From: Polyangiaceae bacterium
GTDB lineage: Bacteria; Myxococcota_A; Polyangia; Polyangiales; Polyangiaceae
Reading direction: 5' to 3'
Assembly (NCBI GenBank): GCA_020846005.1
Contig: JADLEQ010000001.1
Span: 1-64,000 of the forward strand
Length of the DNA stretch: 64,000 nt
Below the pieces are notes generated by a model that was given only the letters and a program-made list of their open reading frames with translations, did no database searches and was not told where the DNA came from. Below, piece after piece: positions 41,071-48,661 of this stretch (the stretch's first letter is position 1; each line of letters begins with the position of its first letter). The position numbers and the translations under genes were made by a program.

Positions 41071-43434
41071 ATGCGCACGATGTCGACCTTGGCGGTGGTG
41101 GTAGGGGTATCTGTCCTGGGCACGGTGGCGTGCGGTGACAGCGGGTCTTCGGGCCTGTTCGGCGTCGATGGTGGGGACGGCGGCGTTCCGGACGGCGCGG
41201 CCGGATCGAGCGGCGCCGCGGGCGCCGCCGGCACGGGCGGCGGCACCTCCGGCACGGGCGGCGGCGGCACGGGCGCCGCCGGCGCGGGCGGCGGCGCCTC
41301 GGGCACGGGCGGCGGCGGCACCGGGGGAGGCGGCACGGGCGGGTCGGGCGGCGGCACGGGCGGGTCGGGCGGCGGGCCCTGCACGGGCGACGGCGACTGC
41401 ACGAGCGGCGTGTGCCACCCCACGAGCCAGACGTGCGTCGCGTGCGTCTTCGACCAGGACTGCGCCGGCACGGCGTGGTGCGACGACGGCGCGTGCACCC
41501 CCAAGCGCTCGTGCGTGAACAGCCTCGGCTGCACCGGCACCGCCGACGGCCGCACCGTGTGCGATCCGCTGAGCAAGCTCTGCGTCGGCTGCACGCAGAC
41601 AGCGGACTGCGGCGCCGCCGAGCAGTGCGTCGAGCAGGAGTGCGTCGCGGTCGACACCTGTCAGACCTCGCTCGACTGCCCGACGGGGCGCGTCTGCGAC
41701 ACCGTCGTGGACCAGTGCGTCGAGTGCGTCGGGGACAACGACTGCGCGAGCGGCGAGCAGTGCTCGGCCCGCGCCACCTGCGAGCCGGAGTGCGTCAGCG
41801 ACAACCAGTGCACACCGCTCGGCAAGCTGTGCGACGTGGCGGCCGGCTACTGCGTCGAGTGTCTCGGCTCGAGCGAGTGCGCGGCGTCCGAGCACTGCGC
41901 GGGCGGCTTCTGCCAGCTCGACGTCTGTCGGGCCGGCACCTCGCGCTGCGAGCCGGGCGGGCGCGCGACCTGCGCGTCGGACGGGGCCACGTGGGGCGCG
42001 CCGGCGACCTGCGGTGCGCAGTCGACCTGCGTCGCGAGCGGCGACTCGGCGACCTGCACCCCGTGGGTGTGCACCGCCGGGCAGACGTACTGCGACCCGG
42101 GCGCCGTCGACGAGCGTGTCGAGTGCGCGGCGGACGGCCTGAGCGAGGTGTCCCGCACCGACTGCGCGGCGACGGGGCTGCACTGCGTAGGGGGCGCGTG
42201 CGTTGCCCAGGTGTGCACGCCGAGCGCGACGTACTGCGCCGGGGCCGAGCTCCGGAGCTGCGCGGGCGATGGCCTCTCGTACACCGTCGCCGACACCTGC
42301 TCGAGCAGCGAGTACTGCGATCCCGGGGCGCTCGCCTGCGTGCCGCAGGTGTGCACGCCGGGCCTCGCGGCGTGCGACGGCGCCTACGCGGGCACGTGCA
42401 ACGCCGAGGGCTCGGGGCTGTTGCCCGGCGCCACCGACTGCGCGTCGACCGGCCAGAGCTGCGCGGGCGGAAGCTGCGTCGCGTGCGTCCCCGTCACGTC
42501 GCCGCTCCGCGCCCTCGACCTCGACCTCTACGTGATGGTGGACAACTCCGGCAGCATGAGCGGCGCGTGCACGCTGCCGGCGTCGGCGTCGACGGGTCCG
42601 CTCTGCACGGAGAAGATGGCGCTCGACGCCTTCGCCAACGACCCGGCGACCACCGGGGTCACGATGGCCGTCCAGCGGCACGTGGCGCCGGGCGGCGGAA
42701 GCTGCTCGGGGATCGGCAACGCGCTCGCGACTCCCGCCGCCGGCCCCGTGACGCTGCCCGCCGGCGCGACGACGATCCGCACCTTCCTGAACGGCCTGAA
42801 CCCGACCGGCTCGACGTCCGCCGAGGCGGTGCTGCACGGGCTGGCGACGTACACCACCGGCATCGCCACGCCGGGTCGCGTGGCCGTGGGGGTGTTCCTG
42901 GGAGACGGCGCCACCGCCGGGACGCTGAACTGCACGGAGGACGTGACGACGCTGAGCGGGATCCTCTCCGCGCACCGCGCGGCCACCGGGATCCGGACGT
43001 TCATCGTCTCGTTCCCGTTTTTCACGCCGGACTTCGCGGGCGCGGAGAGCCTCGCGGTCGCCGGGGGCGGCGCGCCCCACGCGAGCCCGTGCCCCGCCGG
43101 GCTGAGCCCGTGCCGCCAGTACCACGTCGGGACGGACACCGACGTGACGACGGCGCGCCAGGCGCTCGAGTCGATCCAGGCGAACTCGGGCGGCTGCACC
43201 TACCGCCTGCCCACCTCGGGCGCGAGCTTCGTCCCGCCGAGCGCCATCACGCTCGCGCTGCGCACCACGATCGCCGGCGGGGCCTCCACCATCCCTCGCG
43301 TCGCCAGCGCGGGCGCCTGCAGCGGCCACGGCTGGTACGCCGACGGCGCGGACCGCCTCCAGCTCTGCCCGACCTCCTGCAGCACCCTCGGCGCCGCCAA
43401 CGCCCCGCAGGCACAAGCCACCTACTGCCCCTGA
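41071..43434 (+). CDS. Cys-rich repeat lipoprotein with C-terminal VWA domain
   Basis: 787 residues. Signal peptide with lipobox LGTVAC, a Gly/Ala/Thr linker (~25-105), then ~370 residues of Cys repeats of the form C-x-x-x-x-x-C-x3-x-x-C (CTGDGDCTSGVCHPTSQTC and relatives, about nine units). A VWA domain (~483-700) has MIDAS DNSGSMS. The tail TIPRVASAGACSGHGWYAD and LQLCPTSCST matches the module after the VWA domains of the protein at 35633. Surface binding protein, related to but not a copy of that one. ATG start; the frame upstream is not protein-like. Confidence 0.82.
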   Translation: MRTMSTLAVVVGVSVLGTVACGDSGSSGLFGVDGGDGGVPDGAAGSSGAAGAAGTGGGTSGTGGGGTGAAGAGGGASGTGGGGTGGGGTGGSGGGTGGSGGGPCTGDGDCTSGVCHPTSQTCVACVFDQDCAGTAWCDDGACTPKRSCVNSLGCTGTADGRTVCDPLSKLCVGCTQTADCGAAEQCVEQECVAVDTCQTSLDCPTGRVCDTVVDQCVECVGDNDCASGEQCSARATCEPECVSDNQCTPLGKLCDVAAGYCVECLGSSECAASEHCAGGFCQLDVCRAGTSRCEPGGRATCASDGATWGAPATCGAQSTCVASGDSATCTPWVCTAGQTYCDPGAVDERVECAADGLSEVSRTDCAATGLHCVGGACVAQVCTPSATYCAGAELRSCAGDGLSYTVADTCSSSEYCDPGALACVPQVCTPGLAACDGAYAGTCNAEGSGLLPGATDCASTGQSCAGGSCVACVPVTSPLRALDLDLYVMVDNSGSMSGACTLPASASTGPLCTEKMALDAFANDPATTGVTMAVQRHVAPGGGSCSGIGNALATPAAGPVTLPAGATTIRTFLNGLNPTGSTSAEAVLHGLATYTTGIATPGRVAVGVFLGDGATAGTLNCTEDVTTLSGILSAHRAATGIRTFIVSFPFFTPDFAGAESLAVAGGGAPHASPCPAGLSPCRQYHVGTDTDVTTARQALESIQANSGGCTYRLPTSGASFVPPSAITLALRTTIAGGASTIPRVASAGACSGHGWYADGADRLQLCPTSCSTLGAANAPQAQATYCP

Positions 43435-43471
43435 CCGGCGCGCCGCGCGCGCCCCCGCGCCCGGGCTCCGC

Positions 43472-44275
43472 TCACAGCTTCGTCATCGCGTTCGTGAGCA
43501 CGTAGTTCGCGATCAAGATCGCCACCGAGCTCTGCACGACGGCGCGCGTCGTCGCGATCCCGACGCCTCGCGCCCCGCCGCTCGCGCTGAACCCGTGGAA
43601 GCACGAGATGACAGCGATGAGGAAGCCGAACACCGCCGCCTTGGTGCCGCCCATCACCAGGTCGTCGACGACCAGGTATTTCTCGATGTTGGCGATGAAG
43701 ACGCCTGGATCGACCCCGAGCCAGTTCACGGCGACGAGCCACGCGCCGGACATGCCGACGACGGTGTAGAGGACGTAGAGGAGCGGGCCCATGAGGAGCG
43801 CGGCGACGAGGCGCGGCGAGATCAGGTACTGGATCGGGCTGACGCCCATGGTCGTCAGGGCGTCGATCTGCTCCGTCACGCGCATGTTCCCGAGCTCGGC
43901 CGCCATCGCGCTGCCCGCCCGCGCGGTGATCATGAGCGCGCTGAAGACGGGGCTGATCTCGCGCGTGAGCGAGATCGCCACGACGGAGCCGACGACGCCC
44001 TCGGCGCTGAACGTCCGCAGGCTGTTCACCGTCTGGAGCGCGAGCACCATGCCGCTGAAGATCCCGGTCAGCGACACGATGAAGATCGACTGGACGCCGA
44101 TGAAGTCCATCGCGAGGACGAGCTGCCCCAGCCGGTAGGGTGGCCGCAGCGTCCAGGCGAGAGTCCGCCCGGTGAGCAGCACGAGGTTGCCGGCCGCGTC
44201 GAGCGCGCCCACCGCAGCGCCGCCGAGGCGCTGGAGGACGCCCGGGTCCTCGTCGGTGCGGGGCGCGTCGCTCAC
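43472..44275 (-). CDS. mlaE: MlaE-family ABC transporter permease
   Basis: 267 residues, normal length. Inner-membrane permease of the Mla/Mce phospholipid transport system. Five TM helices with the family marks [70 protein letters not shown] and [26 protein letters not shown] start overlaps the tsaE stop (GTGA). Partner ATPase (MlaF) and Mce protein genes would be expected beyond; none lies in this window, since the gene downstream on this strand is absent (the next gene is convergent). Confidence 0.92.
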   Translation of the reverse strand: MSDAPRTDEDPGVLQRLGGAAVGALDAAGNLVLLTGRTLAWTLRPPYRLGQLVLAMDFIGVQSIFIVSLTGIFSGMVLALQTVNSLRTFSAEGVVGSVVAISLTREISPVFSALMITARAGSAMAAELGNMRVTEQIDALTTMGVSPIQYLISPRLVAALLMGPLLYVLYTVVGMSGAWLVAVNWLGVDPGVFIANIEKYLVVDDLVMGGTKAAVFGFLIAVISCFHGFSASGGARGVGIATTRAVVQSSVAILIANYVLTNAMTKL

Positions 44276-44778
44276 CGGGACGGTTCTACACCGAGCCCCA
44301 GGGCGGCGAGGGCGGTGACCGTCGCTTCGGCGCCGCGGCCCGTCGCGGAGACGGTCGCGCGCCTCGGATGCGCCTCCAGGCGGACCAGCACCGCGTCCCC
44401 CCCGAGCGCCTCCACGTAGGGCTCCCCCCACTCGACGATGACCAGGCGCGAGTCCCTCGCCTCGCGCAGCCCGAGGTGACGCAGCTCGGCGGGGCCCGAG
44501 AGCCGGTAGAGATCGGCGTGCGCGATGGCGAGGGCGCCGGCGTGCTCCTGGACGAGCGTGAACGTCGGGCTCGTGATCGGAACGCGCGCGGGGACGCCGA
44601 GCGCGCGGCACGTCGCGCGGGTGAGGAACGTCTTGCCCGCCCCGAGCGCGCCGGACATCACGACCAGATCCCCCGGGCGGAGCACGCGGGCGAGCGCGCG
44701 CCCGAGCTCGCGGGTCGCCCGCCGCGTCGGCAGCGGCACCTCGACCGCACCGCCGCCCCCGGCGAGCGCTCGCGTCAT
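44272..44778 (-). CDS. tsaE: tRNA threonylcarbamoyladenosine synthesis ATPase
   Basis: 168 residues. TsaE works with TsaB and TsaD to make t6A37 in tRNAs that read ANN codons. Walker A is [10 protein letters not shown], followed by [13 protein letters not shown] and the Walker B-like [16 protein letters not shown] near the end is family-typical. ATG start overlaps the upstream lipoprotein stop (ATGA); its own stop overlaps the mlaE start. The coupling of a tRNA-modification gene with envelope genes is by overlap only. Confidence 0.9.
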   Translation of the reverse strand: MTRALAGGGGAVEVPLPTRRATRELGRALARVLRPGDLVVMSGALGAGKTFLTRATCRALGVPARVPITSPTFTLVQEHAGALAIAHADLYRLSGPAELRHLGLREARDSRLVIVEWGEPYVEALGGDAVLVRLEAHPRRATVSATGRGAEATVTALAALGLGVEPSR

Positions 44779-46667
44779 CGGCGCCTCCGCGGCTCGCCGC
44801 CCCGCTCCACCACGCGGAGCACGCGCGGGAGCCGCTGGGCGCCGCCGAACCCGCGGGCGTCGGTCGTCCACAGGGGCGCCTCCGCGCTCGCGAGCGCGCG
44901 GCGCGCCCGCTCGTGCAGCGCCGAGACGCGCAGCGCGTCCTCGGCGCGCTCCTCCGGGAAGCTCACGATGGCGGCGCGCGCGAGCGCGGCGGCGTCGCGC
45001 CCGAGCGCCTCCCACCACCCCGGCGGCGACCCCGCGCGCGCGACCCACGCGGCGTGGGCGGCGGGCGGCGCTCCTCCCTCTCCCCCCTCCGGGTAACTCC
45101 CCGACGTGAGCACCGCGAGCCGCGAGGCCGGGGCCGCGCCCGCGGCCGCCACCGCCGCCTCCAGCCCGAAGCCGAGGGTCGCTTGCAGGCGCGCCTGCTC
45201 GGCCTCGCGGAGCAGCTCGCGGGCGCAGCCCGCCGAGCCGAGCAACAAAACCGCGGGGACGCGCGCGGCCCGCCACGCACCGACGGGGAACCGCGTGCCG
45301 CCGCCCACCGGTCGCGCGCGCTCGCAGTCGACGTCTGCCCCCGGGCCCCCGACGACCGTCCGGCCCTCGCCCAGCGCGGCGCCGAGCGCCCGCCGCTCCT
45401 CCCCCGGCGCGGCGCCCGCCTCGAAGACGAACGGCGACGCCAGTGCGTCGCCCGCGGGCGAGGCGAGCAGCACCAGCGGGACCCCGGCCACCGCGGCCCG
45501 CCGCCCTGCGGCGGCGCTGGTGGCGTCATCGACGCCCGCGATCACGATGAGCGCGCCCTCGGACGCCGCAGCGGCGACGGCGCGCTCGCCGTCCCCCGGC
45601 CCGCCGGCGTCCTCGACCGTCACCAGGTCGACGCCGCGCCCGGCGCCTCGCGGTAGCCCGAGCGCGTGCAGCGCGCCCGACACGATGGCGGACGAGCGGG
45701 CCCGGGTGAGCGCGTCGCGCGTCGCCACGACGACCCCGACCACCCGGCCCTCGACGCGCGCCTGTCGCCCGCCTCCGGCGGCGAGGGCGGCGAGCCGCGC
45801 ACCGCGCTCCGACCTGCGAAACGCCGCGGGCGCCTGATCGAGGAGGCGCCTCGCGAGCTCGCCGTCCGAGCCCGCGAGCGCCGCGTCGACCAGGCGCTCG
45901 CGCAGCGCCTCGCGCAGCCACTCGCGGGCCGTCGTGGCGGCGTCCCGGCGCCCCGGATCCTGGCGCGCCTCGGCGTCGAGATCCGCGAGGGCGCGCTCCG
46001 CCGCGGCCAGCGGGATCCGTCCCGCCAGCGCGCCCGTCGCCGCGCGGACCGCCGCGCGCTCCTCGAGCGGCGCGAGCGCGAGCCAGTCGCGTAGCGCGAG
46101 GACGGCCGTCTGGTACCGGCGCGCGGCGAGCGCCGCCTCGGCGAGCTCCTCGGCGTGGAGCGCGAGCTCGTCGGGGTCGAACAGGCGCCCGCGCAGCGGC
46201 AAGAGGAGCTCGACCGCGCCGTCGGCGTCGCCGCGGCGCCTGGCGATCGCTGCCTCGGCCACGCGCGCCAGATCGCGCTCGCGCCCCGGTCGACCGGCCC
46301 CGACCTCGCGCACGATCGCGCGCGCCTCGACGAGCCCGCTCCCCCCCTGGTCGACGAGCGACCACGCCAGCATCACGCGCGCGAGCCGCGCACGCCCGTC
46401 CTCGGGGTGCGCGGACAGGAACGCACGGAGCGCGGGCTGCATCCCCGATCGATCGTCGCGCTCTCGAGCCCAGCGAGCGCGGAGCTCGCGGAAGGCGCGC
46501 TGCGCCTCCCGCGTCCCGGCGACCTCGACGCGAGGCGCGTGCGCGTCCGGCCCCGGCCCACACGCCGGGCCGCCGAGGGCGACCGCGGCCAGCGAGAGCG
46601 CCGCGGCCCGGGCGCGCGCCCACGCGGCGCGCGCTCGCCTCGCGGGGGCAGGGGACACGGGGGTCAC
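44775..46667 (-). CDS. LppC/LpoA-like lipoprotein (TPR plus periplasmic-binding fold)
   Basis: 630 residues. GTG start, signal peptide with lipobox LGGPAC. Residues ~45-310 are helical and TPR-like; residues ~320-600 resemble a type 1 periplasmic-binding fold ([46 protein letters not shown]). This order matches LppC/LpoA proteins that activate penicillin-binding proteins, though sequence is diverged and the assignment is by architecture. TAGCTT lies 7 bases before the GTG and there is no Shine-Dalgarno. First gene of the overlapping unit with tsaE and mlaE. Confidence 0.7.
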   Translation of the reverse strand: MTPVSPAPARRARAAWARARAAALSLAAVALGGPACGPGPDAHAPRVEVAGTREAQRAFRELRARWARERDDRSGMQPALRAFLSAHPEDGRARLARVMLAWSLVDQGGSGLVEARAIVREVGAGRPGRERDLARVAEAAIARRRGDADGAVELLLPLRGRLFDPDELALHAEELAEAALAARRYQTAVLALRDWLALAPLEERAAVRAATGALAGRIPLAAAERALADLDAEARQDPGRRDAATTAREWLREALRERLVDAALAGSDGELARRLLDQAPAAFRRSERGARLAALAAGGGRQARVEGRVVGVVVATRDALTRARSSAIVSGALHALGLPRGAGRGVDLVTVEDAGGPGDGERAVAAAASEGALIVIAGVDDATSAAAGRRAAVAGVPLVLLASPAGDALASPFVFEAGAAPGEERRALGAALGEGRTVVGGPGADVDCERARPVGGGTRFPVGAWRAARVPAVLLLGSAGCARELLREAEQARLQATLGFGLEAAVAAAGAAPASRLAVLTSGSYPEGGEGGAPPAAHAAWVARAGSPPGWWEALGRDAAALARAAIVSFPEERAEDALRVSALHERARRALASAEAPLWTTDARGFGGAQRLPRVLRVVERGGEPRRRR

Positions 46668-46674
46668 GCGCCCG

Positions 46675-46680
46675 AAGCTA
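46675..46680 (-). promoter_or_regulatory. -10-like TAGCTT, 7 bases before GTG 46667
   Basis: Minus-strand TAGCTT, 7 bases, GTG, with no ribosome site; would drive the lipoprotein-tsaE-mlaE unit. Confidence 0.45.
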
Positions 46681-46825
46681 CAGGCGCCGCGGGCGGCAAG
46701 CACGCGCGCCCGCGCGGCAGGGCGCGGAGGTCGCCCCGCGCCGCCCACCCGCGGCCCCCCGCGCGCCCCGGGCGGCCGCGGCGGGGCTTCGCGGCTCCCG
46801 GCGAACCTGCGATGCTGGCCGCCCC

Positions 46826-47845
46826 ATGAAGCGCTCCATCGTCCTCATCACGGGGGTCAACGGCGAGCTCGGCCGGTCGCTGCTCCCCCGCCTCACCGCT
46901 GCCGGCTACGCCTGCGTCACCCTCGACCTCGTCCCGCTCCCCGAGTCGCTGCGGTCGTTCGCGGTCGCGAGCTACGCGGGCAACATCATGGACCGCTACC
47001 TGCTCGATCAGATCGCGGCCCACCACGAGTTCGACGCCGTCTTCCACCTCGCGGCGCTGCTGTCGACCCGGGGCGAGCGAGATCCGGAGCTCTCGCACCA
47101 GGTGAACGTCGAGGGCACGCTGAACCTGCTGCGCGTCGCGCACGCGCAGTCGGCGCGCCTCGGGCGCGCGGTCCGGTTCCTGTTCCCGAGCTCGATCGCG
47201 GCCTACGGGCTGCCCAACCTCGAGGTGAAGCGCGCGGTGGGGCGGGCCCGCGAAGAGGAGTGGAACGTCCCCATCACGATGTACGGCTGCAACAAGCTGT
47301 ACTGCGAGCACCTCGGGCGCTACTTCACGCACCACTTCCGCCAGCTCGGCGCGCTCGCCGGCGCCGCCCGGCTCGACTTTCGCGCGCTCCGCTTCCCGGG
47401 CCTCATCTCCGCCGACACGGTCCCGACGGGCGGCACCAGCGACTTCGGCCCCGAGATGATCCACGCCGCGGCGCGCGGCGAGCCGTACGACTCCTTCGTC
47501 GGTCCCGACGCCCGCATCCCGTTCCTCGCGATGCCGGACGCGGTGAAGGCGCTGGTCACGCTCCTCGACGCCGATCGCGAGCGGCTCACGACGACCGTGT
47601 ACAACGTCGCGTCGTTCAGCCCGACGGCGGGGCAGATCGCCGCGCGCGTGGCGCGGGCGTTCCCCGGGGCTCGGATCGGGTGGGCGCCGGACGCCGCGCG
47701 CGCCCGCATCGTCGACTCGTGGCCGGAGGACCTCGACGACGCGCGCGCCCGCGCCGACTGGGGCTGGGCGCCCGACTACGACGAGGAGCAGGCGTTCTCC
47801 GACTACCTGCTCCCGCGGATCCGGGAGCGCTACGCGGCGTCGTGA
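46826..47845 (+). CDS. NAD-dependent epimerase/dehydratase (extended SDR)
   Basis: 339 residues. Rossmann NAD-binding motif TGVNGELGRS (GxxGxxG) at the N-terminus, FHLAALLS, FLFPSSIAAYG, and catalytic Y-x-x-x-K in YGCNKLYCE. RFPGLISADTVPTGGTSDF and VYNVASFSPTAGQIAA are close to bacterial SDR-type L-threonine 3-dehydrogenases, but threonine use is not proven. No 2-amino-3-ketobutyrate ligase gene is adjacent. Cytoplasmic. The stop overlaps the next GTG by 4 bp, which couples it to a membrane protein. Confidence 0.85.
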   Translation: MKRSIVLITGVNGELGRSLLPRLTAAGYACVTLDLVPLPESLRSFAVASYAGNIMDRYLLDQIAAHHEFDAVFHLAALLSTRGERDPELSHQVNVEGTLNLLRVAHAQSARLGRAVRFLFPSSIAAYGLPNLEVKRAVGRAREEEWNVPITMYGCNKLYCEHLGRYFTHHFRQLGALAGAARLDFRALRFPGLISADTVPTGGTSDFGPEMIHAAARGEPYDSFVGPDARIPFLAMPDAVKALVTLLDADRERLTTTVYNVASFSPTAGQIAARVARAFPGARIGWAPDAARARIVDSWPEDLDDARARADWGWAPDYDEEQAFSDYLLPRIRERYAAS

Positions 47846-48540
47846 CCGAGCCGGCCACCGAGGACGCCCCGCACGCGGGCGACGCGCCGACCGCCGCCCC
47901 CGGCGGCCGCCGCGCCAGCGCCTCGGATCGCTGGCACGCCGCGAGCGCGGCGCTCCTCCTCGTCTTCCTCGCGGCGCACGCCGCCGCGAGCGCGCTCGCC
48001 CTCGGCGGGCGCGAAGCGTACGCCGCGGTGTCGCGACCGCTAGACGGCGCGGCCCTGCGCGCGCTCGCCGAGGCCGCCGCGGTCGCGCTGCTCGTCGGGC
48101 ACGCCGCGAGCGGCCTCGGGCGCTTGGCCCGTGCGGCGCGGCGGGGAGAGGGACGGGGAGGCCGCGCGCGGCTCCTCACCGGGCTCGGGACCGCCGCCTT
48201 CCTCGCGGTCCACCTCCCAGGGGATTGGGCTCCGCGTGTCGCGCGCACGATCCACGGCGCCGACCACTACGACCGGCTGGCGCGCGCGCTGTCGACGACG
48301 GGCGCGCTCGGGATCGCGTGGTGGGCGGCGCTCTACCTCACGGGCGCCGCGCTCGCGTGCGCGCACGCCCACCTCGGGCTGCGCGGGCCGGGCTACCTCG
48401 CTCGTGTCGTCGCGCGGCGCGCGGGGCCCCGCGGCGCGGCCTGGCTCGCCGTGGTGCTCCCGCTCGGGGTCCTCGGGCTCCTCGTCGCGTCGGTCGTCCA
48501 CCTCGCGACCGGCGGGCTGCCCGGAGCGGCCGGCCGCTGA
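47842..48540 (+). CDS. Five-TM, cytochrome b558-like membrane protein
   Basis: 232 residues. After a ~25-residue soluble tail there are five hydrophobic helices, each with a His near its middle or end: LLLVFLAAHAAAS, ALLVGHAASGL, AAFLAVHLPGDW, ALACAHAHLGL and ASVVHLATGG. This fits the SdhC/b558 family of di-heme anchors of succinate dehydrogenase or fumarate reductase, but no flavoprotein or iron-sulfur subunit gene adjoins, so it may be an orphan heme-binding membrane protein. Starts with GTG overlapping the upstream SDR stop. Confidence 0.6.
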   Translation: MTEPATEDAPHAGDAPTAAPGGRRASASDRWHAASAALLLVFLAAHAAASALALGGREAYAAVSRPLDGAALRALAEAAAVALLVGHAASGLGRLARAARRGEGRGGRARLLTGLGTAAFLAVHLPGDWAPRVARTIHGADHYDRLARALSTTGALGIAWWAALYLTGAALACAHAHLGLRGPGYLARVVARRAGPRGAAWLAVVLPLGVLGLLVASVVHLATGGLPGAAGR

Positions 48541-48583
48541 CGCGCTCCCGCGGCGCACCCTTCCGCGAGGCGCAAGCCGGATC

Positions 48584-48598
48584 GCCAACTCGGTTGGC
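48584..48598. promoter_or_regulatory. Inverted repeat upstream of the kinase-sigma54 gene
   Basis: GCCAAC-TCG-GTTGGC, a perfect 6-bp inverted repeat 64 bases before GTG 48662 in a stretch visibly richer in A/T than its surroundings. Candidate operator, or a weak terminator of the membrane-protein gene. Confidence 0.35.
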
Positions 48599-48646
48599 AT
48601 CTAACGCCATGGGCGCCAGCTACTGGAATCGCACGACATGAAGCAG

Positions 48647-48652
48647 TAAACT
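48647..48652 (+). promoter_or_regulatory. -10-like TAAACT, 9 bases before GTG 48662
   Basis: TAAACT, 9 bases, GTG. Supports GTG 48662 over the TTG at 48656 (only 3 bases away) as the start. Confidence 0.4.
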
Positions 48653-48661
48653 CCGTTGACA

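Noticed and set aside
47842-48540. Calling the five-TM protein sdhC
   Set aside because: His placement fits, but no succinate dehydrogenase A or B gene adjoins and key motifs could not be verified by eye.
48656-48661. TTGACA as a -35 box before the kinase-sigma54 gene
   Set aside because: It lies immediately before GTG 48662, so no room remains for a -10 upstream of the gene; TAAACT is the better promoter candidate.
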